A DNA stretch of 64,000 nt from DASTEQ01 sp040905185 (GTDB taxonomy: Bacteria > Chloroflexota > Limnocylindria > QHBO01): positions 58,285-122,284 of the forward strand of contig JBBDRZ010000006.1 of NCBI GenBank assembly GCA_040905185.1, given 5' to 3'. A program made the position numbers and the translations under genes. This document shows, piece by piece, positions 49,521-57,319 of this stretch (within the stretch, counting starts at the first letter, position 1; each line of letters begins with the position of its first letter). Below the pieces are notes generated by a model that had not been told where the DNA came from, made no database searches, and saw nothing but the letters and a program-made list of their open reading frames with translations.

Positions 49521-49526
49521 TAGGCT
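49521..49526 (+). promoter_or_regulatory. Putative -10 element TAGGCT
   Basis: TAGGCT ends 6 bases before the ATG at 49533, the shortest spacing seen for this class of promoter in the window. Confidence 0.38.
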
Positions 49527-49532
49527 ACGCCC

Positions 49533-50261
49533 ATGCCGCAGATCCACCTGCACGCCGAGCCGGGCGATTACGCCCCGCTGGTCCTGCTGCCCGGCGATCC
49601 GAATCGGGCCACGACCATCGCCTCCCGCTTCGACGGCGGCCTGGAGGGCGCTCGCCTGGTCAACCAGAACCGCATGCTGCTTGGCTACACGGGCACCATG
49701 AACGGCCGCCCGGTGAGCGTCCAGTCCAGCGGCATCGGGACGCCGTCGTTCTCGATCGTGGTCGAGGAGCTCCTGCGCCTCGGGGCGCGGCAGCTGGTCC
49801 GGGTGGGGACCTGTGGCGGCATCGGTCCGGGCGTCAAGACCGGCGACCTGGTCATCGCCACCGCGGCCTGCCCGGTGGACGGTGCGACCCGCACCTACCT
49901 CCACGGGGAGTCGTACGCGCCGGCGGCCGACTTTCGGCTGACCCACGCGCTGGTGCATGCCGCCGAGAAGCTGGGGATTGCAGCCCACATCGGCCTGGTG
50001 GCATCGGTCGACGTGTTCTACAACCCCGATGACGACTATGCCCAGCGCTGGCGCGACCGCGGAGTGCTGGCCTTCGAGATGGAGGCCAGCGCGCTGTTCT
50101 TCCTGGCCGCCCGCTCGCGGGTCCAGGCGGCCTGCGCCCTCGTGGTCAGCGACGTCCTGTCAGAGACCGATACATCCGAGGAGACCTACGTCAGCCCCGA
50201 GCAGCTGGCGGCGGCGGTGGACCGCATGACCGACCTCGTCCTCGCCGCGGACTTCGCCTAG
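49533..50261 (+). CDS. Purine/uridine nucleoside phosphorylase (PNP_UDP_1, DeoD-like)
   Basis: 242 residues. It phosphorolyses nucleosides to base and pentose-1-phosphate. Motifs: LVLLPGDPNRATTIASRF with the phosphate-binding Arg, VQSSGIGTPSFSIVVEELL, RVGTCGGIGPGVKTGDLVIA, then EMEASALFFLAARS with the ribose-binding Glu and Met-Glu, and VVSDVLSE with the purine Asp. This fits the hexameric DeoD/uridine phosphorylase class. TAGGCT before the start suggests a leaderless message. Salvage, together with the hydrolase at 40258, is inferred. Confidence 0.9.
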   Translation: MPQIHLHAEPGDYAPLVLLPGDPNRATTIASRFDGGLEGARLVNQNRMLLGYTGTMNGRPVSVQSSGIGTPSFSIVVEELLRLGARQLVRVGTCGGIGPGVKTGDLVIATAACPVDGATRTYLHGESYAPAADFRLTHALVHAAEKLGIAAHIGLVASVDVFYNPDDDYAQRWRDRGVLAFEMEASALFFLAARSRVQAACALVVSDVLSETDTSEETYVSPEQLAAAVDRMTDLVLAADFA

Positions 50262-50264
50262 GCG

Positions 50265-50270
50265 TACCAT
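50265..50270 (+). promoter_or_regulatory. Putative -10 element TACCAT
   Basis: TACCAT begins 4 bases after the phosphorylase stop and ends 7 bases before the ATG of the HPP dioxygenase gene, indicating an independent leaderless promoter. Confidence 0.38.
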
Positions 50271-50277
50271 CCGAGCC

Positions 50278-51405
50278 ATGGCCACGACCAAGCCGGCACC
50301 CACCACCTCGGGCACCGACTTCCTGCCCCTGAAGGGCATCGACCATGTCGAGTTCTGGGTCGGCAACGCGAAGCAGGCGGCCCACTACTTCCGCACCTTG
50401 TGGGGCTTCACCCCGGTCGCCTATGCGGGACTGGAGACGGGGGTCAGGGACCGGGCCAGCTACGTCCTGGTGCAGAACGACATTCGCTTCGTGTTCACGG
50501 CACCCATCACCCCCGACGGCGAGTTGGCCGAGCACGTCCGCAAGCACGGCGACGGGGTCAAGGACATCGCCTTCGCCGTTGATGACGCGGAGTCAGCGTG
50601 GCACGAGACGACAACCCGCGGCGCCCGCTCAGCCCAGCCACCCACCGAGACGCCGGGAGACAAGGGTGTCCTCCGCACGTCGGCGATCCACACCTACGGG
50701 GAGGTCGTCCACAGCTTCGTCGATCGCCGCGACTACGCGGGGACCTACGCCCCCGGCTATCACCGGATCAAGTCCCCCGCGGCGCCGGGCACCGGCCAAA
50801 CCCTGCTCAACATCGACCATTGCGTGGGCAACGTGGCGCTGGGCGACATGAACGTGTACGTCGACTTCTACCGCGAGGTGCTGGGGTTCAGCCAGCTCGT
50901 CCATTTCGACGACAAGGTCATCCACACCGAGTACAGCGCCCTGATGAGCAAGGTCATGCAGAACGGGGACGGGCGGATCAAGTTCCCGATCAACGAGCCG
51001 GCCGAGGGCAAGCGCAAGAGCCAGATCCAGGAGTTCATCGATTACTACCTCGACGCCGGCACCCAGCACATTGCGCTCCTGACGACCGACATCGTGGGCT
51101 CGGTGCGGGCCCTGCGTGGTCGCGGAATTGAGTTCCTGGGCCTGCCCCACGAATACTTCGCCGCGCTCCCGGATCGGGTGGGCGACGTGGGCATACCGAT
51201 CGAAACGCTCGAAGAGCTGGGGGTGGAGGCCGACCGCGACGAGGAGGGCTATCTGCTCCAGATCTTCACAAAGCCAATCCAGGATCGCCCCACGTTCTTC
51301 TTCGAAATCATCGAGCGCCATGGATCGCGCGGGTTCGGGCTGGGCAACTTCAAGGCCCTGTTCGAGGCCATCGAGATGGAGCAGGCGAAGCGTGGCAACC
51401 TCTAG
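50278..51405 (+). CDS. hpd: 4-Hydroxyphenylpyruvate dioxygenase
   Basis: 375 residues. It converts 4-hydroxyphenylpyruvate to homogentisate with Fe(II) and O2 in tyrosine breakdown. Two VOC halves: KGIDHVEFWVGNAKQAAHYF, and later NIDHCVGNVALGDMNVYVDF where the His is a metal ligand. GTQHIALLTTDIVGSVRALR gives the second His and FFFEIIERHGSRGFGLGNFK has the Glu ligand plus the C-terminal helix. Homogentisate dioxygenase lies at 58258. TACCAT lies 7 bases before the ATG. Confidence 0.95.
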   Translation: MATTKPAPTTSGTDFLPLKGIDHVEFWVGNAKQAAHYFRTLWGFTPVAYAGLETGVRDRASYVLVQNDIRFVFTAPITPDGELAEHVRKHGDGVKDIAFAVDDAESAWHETTTRGARSAQPPTETPGDKGVLRTSAIHTYGEVVHSFVDRRDYAGTYAPGYHRIKSPAAPGTGQTLLNIDHCVGNVALGDMNVYVDFYREVLGFSQLVHFDDKVIHTEYSALMSKVMQNGDGRIKFPINEPAEGKRKSQIQEFIDYYLDAGTQHIALLTTDIVGSVRALRGRGIEFLGLPHEYFAALPDRVGDVGIPIETLEELGVEADRDEEGYLLQIFTKPIQDRPTFFFEIIERHGSRGFGLGNFKALFEAIEMEQAKRGNL

Positions 51406-51430
51406 CCCGATCGACAACCGATCGGAAACC

Positions 51431-52396
51431 ATGACCGTCGGCAGCGGGGAGCTGGTTAGCCTCGAACGAATTCGATACGCGGCGGAGCGCATCCGGGGCG
51501 TCGCGGTCCGCACGCCCCTGCTCGCCTGGGAAGATGGGGTCTGGCTCAAGCCGGAAAGCCTCCAGCCAGTGGGCGCGTTCAAGATGCGTGGCGCCTATTT
51601 CCGGGTGTCGACCTTGACCGATGCCGAGCGGGCTGCCGGCATCGTCACGTACTCGTCCGGAAATCACGCCCAAGCAGTCGCGCGGGCCGCCCGTCTGCTG
51701 GGGGTCCATGCGCTGATCGTCATGCCCAGCGACGCGCCGGCGCTCAAGGCCGAACGCGTGCTGGCCGACGGGGCCGAGCTCATTCGGGCCGCGCCCGGTG
51801 ACTCCGAGCGGCGGGCATTGGCCGAAAGGCTGGCCCTCGAGCGTGGCCTGACGCTCATCGCACCCTACGACGACCCGGAGGTCATCGCCGGCCAGGGGAC
51901 CTGCGGCTTGGAGATCTGGGAGGACCTGCCCGAGGTGGCCGAGGTGCTGGTCCCGGTCAGCGGGGGCGGGCTGATCAGCGGGATCGCTGCCGCGGTCAAG
52001 CGGCTTCGCCCAGCGGTGCGGGTCATCGGGGTAGAACCCGATGACGCGGCGGATGCCCAGGAGTCGCTGGCGGCCGGCGAGATCCGCACGTGGCCTACCG
52101 AGCGGACCCACCGGACCATCGCCGACGGGCTGCGGGTGAATCGATTGGGCAACCTGCCATGGCTACACATTCAGGCGCTGGTGGATGGCGTCGTCACCGT
52201 CAGCGACGAGGCGATGCGTGATGCCATGCGTCAGCTCGCTCGGCGCGCCCGGTTGGTGGCGGAGCCGTCTGGTGCCGCCTCCCTGGCAGCGCACCTGACG
52301 GGCGCTGCGGGTTCCGCCGCCGGGCCGCGGGTGGTGGTCATCAGCGGCGGAAACGTGGATCCGGCCGCGTATGCCGAGGTCCTGGCCTCCGGCTAG
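51431..52396 (+). CDS. Threonine/serine dehydratase (PLP fold II)
   Basis: 321 residues from the ATG at 51431; an earlier GTG at 51392 inside hpd is possible. PLP Lys51 lies in PVGAFKMRGAYF, with YSSGNHAQAVARAARLLG, VPVSGGGLISGIAAAVKRLR as phosphate loop, and VAEPSGAASLAAHL. It deaminates Thr or Ser to a 2-oxo acid. There is no ACT domain, so it resembles the catabolic, non-allosteric type or serine racemase. It follows hpd by only 25 bases and may be cotranscribed. Confidence 0.88.
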   Translation: MTVGSGELVSLERIRYAAERIRGVAVRTPLLAWEDGVWLKPESLQPVGAFKMRGAYFRVSTLTDAERAAGIVTYSSGNHAQAVARAARLLGVHALIVMPSDAPALKAERVLADGAELIRAAPGDSERRALAERLALERGLTLIAPYDDPEVIAGQGTCGLEIWEDLPEVAEVLVPVSGGGLISGIAAAVKRLRPAVRVIGVEPDDAADAQESLAAGEIRTWPTERTHRTIADGLRVNRLGNLPWLHIQALVDGVVTVSDEAMRDAMRQLARRARLVAEPSGAASLAAHLTGAAGSAAGPRVVVISGGNVDPAAYAEVLASG

Positions 52397-53454
52397 GTTT
52401 CCCGGCCCTGGAGACCGCCAAGGAAGCTGACCGCGTTGGCGCCGATCGCGTCGAGTGCGTACCCGCCCTCCTGAAGAGCGATCACCGGCAGGTCCAGTGC
52501 GCCGATCGCGGCCCCGATCCGGCGGTAGTCATCGGTGGTGATCGCGAAATCGGCAATCGGGTCGCGATAGAACGTGTCGAAGCCCAGCGACAGGACGATG
52601 GGCGCATCGGGGTCGTGCTCGCGGATGGCGCGCAGACCCACATCCAGGGCCACGAGGTAGGTGGCGATATCGGTCCCCTCCGGAAGCGGCAGGTTGACGT
52701 TCATGCTCTCGCCGGCGCCGAAGCCGGTCTCCTCGGCGAAGCCGGAGTAGTACGGGTAGGCGCGGGCGGGGTCGCCATGGAGAGAGACGTACAGCACGTC
52801 ATGCCGATCCCAGAACAGCTGCTGGGTGCCGTTGCCGTGGTGGTAATCGATGTCCATGATGGCGATCCGCGATGCCCCGCCACGGGATAGGGCCTGGGCC
52901 ACGATGGCCGCATTGTTGAAGAAGCAGTAGCCACCGTACAGGGCACGCCCCGCATGGTGGCCCGGAGGCCGGCACAGGCCGTAGGCCAGGTGCGCCCCAC
53001 CCAGGGCACGGTCCAATGCGGTCAGGGCCACGTCGACCGCCACTCGCGCGGCGTGGTAGGTGCCGGCCACGATCGGCGTCGCGGTGTCAAACGTGTAGGC
53101 GAACACCCGATGGCCTGGTCCCGGCAGACCGGTCGCATGACCGGCGGCGAACCCGGTCGTCAGAAACGTGCCCGGGATGAGCGGCTGCGTTCCGTCCGTG
53201 AGCCCGGCCGCCAGGGCCTCATCCCAGGCCACGGCAAGCACCTCGAGCAGCGCGCGATCATGCACGGCCAGGATCGGTTCCTCGCCATGCTCGGTTGGGT
53301 CCTCGAACCGATACCCGCCCGCCTCCACCAGCGCCTGCTCGATCTCGATCGCGCGGGCCGGCACCTCGTAGCTGGGTATGGGGCGGCCGCGCTCGACCTC
53401 GACCAGGCCATCGTGGGCGAGATGGGCGTCCGATCGGATGACAGGGACCGGCAT
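52393..53454 (-). CDS. Histone-deacetylase family hydrolase, acetylpolyamine amidohydrolase type
   Basis: 353 residues. Deacetylase motifs: CRPPGHHAGRALYGGYCFFN with the paired catalytic His, AIMDIDYHHGNGTQQLFWDR with the zinc Asp and His, VLSLGFDTFYRDPIADF with the second zinc Asp, and LQEGGYALD with the transition-state Tyr. LGFDTFYRDP is characteristic of acetylpolyamine amidohydrolases, which free putrescine and other polyamines from N-acetyl forms. Aminobutyraldehyde dehydrogenase (22189) and GABA aminotransferase (4900) would continue the route. The end overlaps the dehydratase gene convergently by 4 bases. Confidence 0.9.
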   Translation of the reverse strand: MPVPVIRSDAHLAHDGLVEVERGRPIPSYEVPARAIEIEQALVEAGGYRFEDPTEHGEEPILAVHDRALLEVLAVAWDEALAAGLTDGTQPLIPGTFLTTGFAAGHATGLPGPGHRVFAYTFDTATPIVAGTYHAARVAVDVALTALDRALGGAHLAYGLCRPPGHHAGRALYGGYCFFNNAAIVAQALSRGGASRIAIMDIDYHHGNGTQQLFWDRHDVLYVSLHGDPARAYPYYSGFAEETGFGAGESMNVNLPLPEGTDIATYLVALDVGLRAIREHDPDAPIVLSLGFDTFYRDPIADFAITTDDYRRIGAAIGALDLPVIALQEGGYALDAIGANAVSFLGGLQGRET

Positions 53455-53475
53455 GGGCGCCTCGGAGTGTACGGG

Positions 53476-53481
53476 TAGACT
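53476..53481 (+). promoter_or_regulatory. Putative -10 element TAGACT
   Basis: TAGACT ends 10 bases before the ATG of the MFS-cNMP gene, with no Shine-Dalgarno sequence between. Confidence 0.38.
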
Positions 53482-53491
53482 GCCCGGACCG

Positions 53492-55159
53492 ATGGGCAGC
53501 CTCGCCAGTTACCGGCGCGTCTTCGCCAACCCCGCCCTCGCGCGCCTCATGATCGGGGAGTTCGTGTCGTCCATCGGCGACTGGCTGTACCTGGTCGCGC
53601 TTCTGGTCGTGGTCTACAACTCCGGCGCCTCGCCGGTCGTGCTGGGGATCGTGGGCGCAGCCCGCATCGTCCCCTACATCCTGCTCTCGGTCCCGGCCGG
53701 GATCGTGGCCGATCGGTACGACCGGCGCCTGATCCTGATCGTCACCGATCTCGGCCGCGGGATCATCATGCTGGCGCTCACCGCGCTGACCCTGGTCGAC
53801 GGGCCGATCATCGCGGTCGTGGCGCTCAGCCTGCTGGCGGCCTGCTTCTCGGCCTTCTTCAGCCCGGCCATCGGCTCGCTCATCCCCAGCCTGGTGGCCG
53901 ATGAGCGGGAGCTGGGGCCGGCCAATGCCGCCTGGTCGAGCCTGGACAACCTGGCCTTCATCATCGGCCCGGCGGTGGCGGCCATCCTGATCGCGGTCGG
54001 CAGCATCCCGCTGGCCTTCTTCCTGAACGCCGTGACGTTCGTCATCATCGCGGCCGTTCTGTCGCGGCTGCCGAAGGATCGGGGACGCACCGTGGCGGCA
54101 CACGCCGCCTCGACCGAGGCGAGCCCAATTGGGTTCCGGGAGTTTGTCCGCCCGGTCATCCGACCCCTGTCAGGCCTGGGCGTGATCAACCTGTTCGACG
54201 GCTTCGTGTCCGGCGGGCTGGCCGTGCTGACCGTGGTCATCGCGGTCGAGGTCCTCGGCGCAGGCGATGCGGGAACGGGCTGGCTGAATGCCGCCATCGG
54301 GCTCGGGGGGCTCATCGGTGCCGTCATCGCGGGGCCGATGACGCTCCGTCGACGACTCGAGATCCCGCTGGCAGTCGGCGGGGTGACGCTCGGCGTGGGG
54401 GTCATCCTGGTCGGACAGTCGACGGTCCTGCTGGCGGCCATTGCCGCGATGGCGGTTGCCACTGCCGGCATGCTCTTGCTCGAGGTGGTGGCGACCACGA
54501 TCTTCCAGCGGGCGGTCCCCGACTCGATCCGAGGGCGAACCATCGGCGCCATGGACACGCTGACCGTATCGGCCTATGCGCTGGGCGCGTTCCTGGCACC
54601 CATCCTGGCCGCGGCGACCGGTCCGGTCGTCGTCCTGCTCGGGTTCGGGATCGCCATGGTTGCCGCCACCCTGGTCGGGACGATCCTGGTGGGAAGGTCC
54701 GCGGCGTCGGAGATGGACCCGGGCGCCGAGCGGTTCGTCCGCATTCCGCTGTTCGATGGGCTGGCCCCCGCCGCGCTGGAGCAGGCTGCCCGCCACCTGA
54801 CTCGCATGCGCGTGACGCCAGGTCAGGTCGTCGTGCGCCAGGGCGACCCGGCTGACCGCTTCTTCCACGTCCTGGACGGTTCGTTCGAGGTCGCCCAGAC
54901 CAAGGACCCGGGTGGTGCGCCGCGGTTCCTGCGGACCCTCGGCCCGGACGACGTGTTCGGCGAGATCGGGCTGCTGCGTGGCGTCCCACGGACGGCCACC
55001 GTCACCGCCACCGGCGACGGGACCCTGCTCGCCCTGGATGGAGGGCGCTTCCTGGAGCTGGTCGGCGCCGGCCCCGGCCTGACCTCGCGGCTGCTGGACG
55101 TGCATCGTGGGACATCTGCCCGCCTGGACCGGACCGACGAGACTGTGACCGATGGCTGA
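53492..55159 (+). CDS. MFS transporter fused to a cyclic-nucleotide-binding domain
   Basis: 555 residues. Residues 1-410 are an MFS-type carrier with about 12 helices (RLMIGEFVSSIGDWLYLVAL, VPAGIVADRYDRRLILIVTD, IPSLVADERELGPANAAWSS, AVPDSIRGRTIGAMDTLTVS), close to the DHA/MFS_3 group that includes Bcr/macrolide exporters. Residues about 430-545 form a cNMP-binding domain (IPLFDGLAPAALEQAARHLT, VRQGDPADRFFHVLDGSFEV, FGEIGLLRGVPRTATVTATG with the phosphate-binding cassette). The stop overlaps the Crp/Fnr gene start by 8 bases. Gating by a cyclic nucleotide is inferred. Confidence 0.87.
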   Translation: MGSLASYRRVFANPALARLMIGEFVSSIGDWLYLVALLVVVYNSGASPVVLGIVGAARIVPYILLSVPAGIVADRYDRRLILIVTDLGRGIIMLALTALTLVDGPIIAVVALSLLAACFSAFFSPAIGSLIPSLVADERELGPANAAWSSLDNLAFIIGPAVAAILIAVGSIPLAFFLNAVTFVIIAAVLSRLPKDRGRTVAAHAASTEASPIGFREFVRPVIRPLSGLGVINLFDGFVSGGLAVLTVVIAVEVLGAGDAGTGWLNAAIGLGGLIGAVIAGPMTLRRRLEIPLAVGGVTLGVGVILVGQSTVLLAAIAAMAVATAGMLLLEVVATTIFQRAVPDSIRGRTIGAMDTLTVSAYALGAFLAPILAAATGPVVVLLGFGIAMVAATLVGTILVGRSAASEMDPGAERFVRIPLFDGLAPAALEQAARHLTRMRVTPGQVVVRQGDPADRFFHVLDGSFEVAQTKDPGGAPRFLRTLGPDDVFGEIGLLRGVPRTATVTATGDGTLLALDGGRFLELVGAGPGLTSRLLDVHRGTSARLDRTDETVTDG

Positions 55160-55862
55160 CGATCCGGGCCTGGCCCTGCTGGCCCGATGCCCACTGTTTG
55201 TGGGTGTCCTGCCTGATGACCTGCGGGACGTGGCGCGCCACCTGCGTCGCCGTCGCTTCCGCCGGGGCGAGGTGATATTCCACCAGGGCGATCCAGGCGA
55301 CGCGCTCCACATCGTTTCATCGGGGTCGGTGAAGATCGTGCTGCCCTCGGCCGAAGGGGAGGAGGCGATCATCGCCACCATCCATGCGGGCGACTTCTTC
55401 GGTGAGCTGGCCCTGCTCGACGGCGCGCCGCGCTCGGCGACCGCGGCTGCGGTGGAGGTCACCGAAACGCTGAGCCTGCCCCGCGAGACGTTCCTCGAGG
55501 AGATCGGTCGCAGTGCGAGCCTGCGGGACGTCCTGCTCCGATCGCTGGCCGGCGAGCTGCGCCGGTTGACAGGCCACGTCGAGGAGCTTCATTTCCTGGA
55601 CCTTGCCGGGCGATTGGCGAGCCGGCTCTTGAGTCTGGCTCGCGACGCGGAGCCCGGACCCCAGCGAACGCCGCAGGGAACATTGGAGGCAACGCTCGAC
55701 TGGCCCTTCACACAATCCGATCTGGCTGCCATGATTGGGGCCACGCGGCAGAGCGTGAACCGGCTCCTCAGCGACCTCGTCGAACGTGGGCTGATTCGCA
55801 TCGACCGCGATACGCTGGTCATCACCGACCTCGAACGGCTGGAGCGGCAGGCCGCCCACTGA
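55152..55862 (+). CDS. Crp/Fnr-family transcriptional regulator
   Basis: 236 residues. An N-terminal cNMP-type domain (LLARCPLFVGVLPDDLRDVA, FHQGDPGDALHIVSSGSVKI, FFGELALLDGAPRSATAAAV) is followed by a dimer helix and a winged HTH near the end: WPFTQSDLAAMIGATRQSVN, RLLSDLVERGLIRIDRDTLV. It has Glu at GEL and Arg at PRSA, the residues that contact cyclic nucleotide phosphate and ribose. It overlaps the MFS-cNMP gene by 8 bases, so both may answer the same ligand. Putative binding sites lie just downstream, before the repeat-protein gene. Confidence 0.92.
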   Translation: MADDPGLALLARCPLFVGVLPDDLRDVARHLRRRRFRRGEVIFHQGDPGDALHIVSSGSVKIVLPSAEGEEAIIATIHAGDFFGELALLDGAPRSATAAAVEVTETLSLPRETFLEEIGRSASLRDVLLRSLAGELRRLTGHVEELHFLDLAGRLASRLLSLARDAEPGPQRTPQGTLEATLDWPFTQSDLAAMIGATRQSVNRLLSDLVERGLIRIDRDTLVITDLERLERQAAH

Positions 55863-55875
55863 ACTGGTCGGCGAG

Positions 55876-55912
55876 TGTCACCCAGTTGACAGCCGGACTG
55901 TCACCGGGGTGA
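55876..55912. promoter_or_regulatory. Two Crp/Fnr-like inverted repeats upstream of the repeat gene
   Basis: TGTCA-CCCAGT-TGACA (55876-55891) is a perfect 5+6+5 palindrome of the Crp/Fnr shape. TCACC-GG-GGTGA (55901-55912) is a second inverted repeat. Both lie in the 138-base gap between the Crp/Fnr gene and the repeat-protein gene; TTGACA within the first could serve as a -35. No convincing -10 at standard spacing was found. A shared regulator site is inferred. Confidence 0.4.
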
Positions 55913-56000
55913 TCGTGAGGTCGGGGGACGCTAACCTACCGTCAGGCCCGAGATTCCGGGCCATTCGGTCCGGAAGAGAATCGGGAGGCACCAGTCAACC

Positions 56001-56456
56001 ATGGATAAGAACATCAGAGTCCGGGGCAAGGTCTCCGGGGATGACGACGTCGAGGGCCACGCCCATACGCGGGCCAACGTGAAGGCCGTCAAGCGGGTCA
56101 TCACCAAGGCGCGCAAGCGCGAGACCGATGACGACACCGAGGGCCACGCCCATACGCGGGCCAACGTGAAGGCCGTCAAGCGGGTCATCACCAAGGCGCG
56201 CAAGCGCGAGACCGATGACGACACCGAGGGCCACGCGCGCAAGCGGGCCAACGTCAAGGCCGTCACGCGGGTCATCACCAAGGCGCGCAAGCGCGAGACC
56301 GATGACGACACCGAGGGTCACGCGCGCAAGCGGGCCAACGTCAAGGCCGTCACGCGGGTCAACACCAAGGCGCGCAAGCGCGAGACCGATGACGACACCG
56401 AGGGCCACGCGCGAAAGCGAGCGAACCTGAAGTCGTCGCCGGCCAAGAAGCGGTAA
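56001..56456 (+). CDS. Charged 29-residue tandem-repeat protein, unknown
   Basis: 151 residues from the ATG at 56001 (GGGAGG at 55983-55988). The start DKNIRVRGKVSGDDDVEGHA leads into about 4.5 near-identical 29-residue units: DDDTEGHAxxRANVKAVxRV then ITKARKRET. Each unit has an acidic DD(D/V)xEGH patch and a Lys/Arg-rich stretch, so the protein is highly charged, with no hydrophobic core, signal or Cys. It ends KSSPAKKR. It could bind nucleic acid or be a structural linker; function is unknown. The complementary strand is also open over long stretches because of the repeats, but the plus frame has the ribosome-binding site and sensible composition. Confidence 0.72.
   Translation: MDKNIRVRGKVSGDDDVEGHAHTRANVKAVKRVITKARKRETDDDTEGHAHTRANVKAVKRVITKARKRETDDDTEGHARKRANVKAVTRVITKARKRETDDDTEGHARKRANVKAVTRVNTKARKRETDDDTEGHARKRANLKSSPAKKR
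56052..56446 (+). repeat. 87-bp tandem repeat, about 4.5 copies
   Basis: GAGGGYCAC landmarks occur at 56052, 56139, 56226, 56313 and 56400, an exact 87-base period (29 codons). The first two copies carry CCCATACGC (HT), the later ones CGCGCAAGC or similar (RK), so the array shows two repeat subtypes. High DNA identity between copies, including at silent positions, points to recent amplification or gene conversion. Confidence 0.95.
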
Positions 56457-56474
56457 CGCAAGCTTCCCGAGCAG

Positions 56475-56506
56475 GTAAGGCGGCGGGGCTCTCCCCGCCG
56501 CCTTAC
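56475..56506 (+). terminator. 14-bp perfect hairpin after the repeat gene
   Basis: GTAAGGCGGCGGGG (56475-56488), a CTCT loop and CCCCGCCGCCTTAC (56493-56506) form a perfect 14-bp stem. It begins 19 bases after the repeat-protein stop and ends 12 bases before the GAF gene. No T-run follows, but the stem is the strongest in the window, so it is taken as a terminator or insulating structure. Confidence 0.7.
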
Positions 56507-56517
56507 GCTATGCGTCG

Positions 56518-57312
56518 ATGACCACGGACCCAGCTCCGGAGTCGCTCGCCCAGGCCCTGGCCATCATCCGCGCCGGGGCCGAACGCGCCGCGGTAGCGGG
56601 CCGGCTGCATCCCGACGGGGAGCAGCGGCTCCTCCAGTCGATCGTCGATGCCACGGTCCGCCTCTTCGACGCCGAGGCGGCTTCCATCGCCCTCTTCGAG
56701 CGCGATCCGGACCGGCTCGAATTCCGGGTCGCGGCCGGCCCGCAGGGCGCGGGCGCCGTCGGCAAGAGCGTCAAAACCAGCCAGGGAATCGCCGGCTTCG
56801 TGTTCTCGACCGGGCAGGCGCTGGCCCTCTCCGACGTGGCCTCCGATCCGCGCTTCGACCGCCAGACGGCCGAGAAGACGGGCTACGTGCCGCGATCCAT
56901 CGCCGCGGTCCCGCTCAGCGATGACGACGGCACGCACGGTGTGCTGCAGGTCCTCGACAAGAAGGGCTCGCCCACGTTCGACCTGCGCGACATGGAGCTG
57001 CTGGGGGTCTTCGCGGCCCAGGCCGCAACGGCCATCGCCGTCACCCGCGCTCAGCGCGAGCTGCCGCGGCTCCTGCGCTCCGCGTTCGACCGCGCCGGCG
57101 GCGGCGGGCTGAGCGAGGAGCAGCTCGAAGCCCTGGTGAGCGCCGCGTCGGCGGACCTGGACCTGGAGGACGACTCGCCGTACTGGCGCCTGGCGGACCA
57201 GGTGGCCCGGCTTCGTCAACTCGGCGGGTCGGAGATGAGCCTGGTCAACGACATCCTGGGCGCGGTCGCGGCGCACGCCGCCGCCAGCCGCGGTCGGTCC
57301 CGCCGGCGGTAG
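56518..57312 (+). CDS. GAF domain protein
   Basis: 264 residues. The GAF domain spans about 20-180: LLQSIVDATVRLFDAEAASI, FRVAAGPQGAGAVGKSVKTS, QGIAGFVFSTGQALALSDVA and YVPRSIAAVPLSDDDGTHGV. LGVFAAQAATAIAVTRAQRE forms the exit helix. The C-terminal 80 residues are helical (LVSAASADLDLEDDSPYWRL). No output domain is present, so it may be a signalling adaptor. It is separated from the following protease gene by 7 bases, an arrangement suggesting an operon. Confidence 0.85.
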   Translation: MTTDPAPESLAQALAIIRAGAERAAVAGRLHPDGEQRLLQSIVDATVRLFDAEAASIALFERDPDRLEFRVAAGPQGAGAVGKSVKTSQGIAGFVFSTGQALALSDVASDPRFDRQTAEKTGYVPRSIAAVPLSDDDGTHGVLQVLDKKGSPTFDLRDMELLGVFAAQAATAIAVTRAQRELPRLLRSAFDRAGGGGLSEEQLEALVSAASADLDLEDDSPYWRLADQVARLRQLGGSEMSLVNDILGAVAAHAAASRGRSRRR

Positions 57313-57319
57313 CCGGACC

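Noticed and set aside
55995..56408. Long minus-strand open frame opposite the 87-bp repeat gene, reading GVVIGLALARLGDDP repeats
   Set aside because: It is a mirror effect of the repeat period being divisible by three. The plus frame has a ribosome-binding site, a fitting hairpin after its stop and a sensible charged composition.
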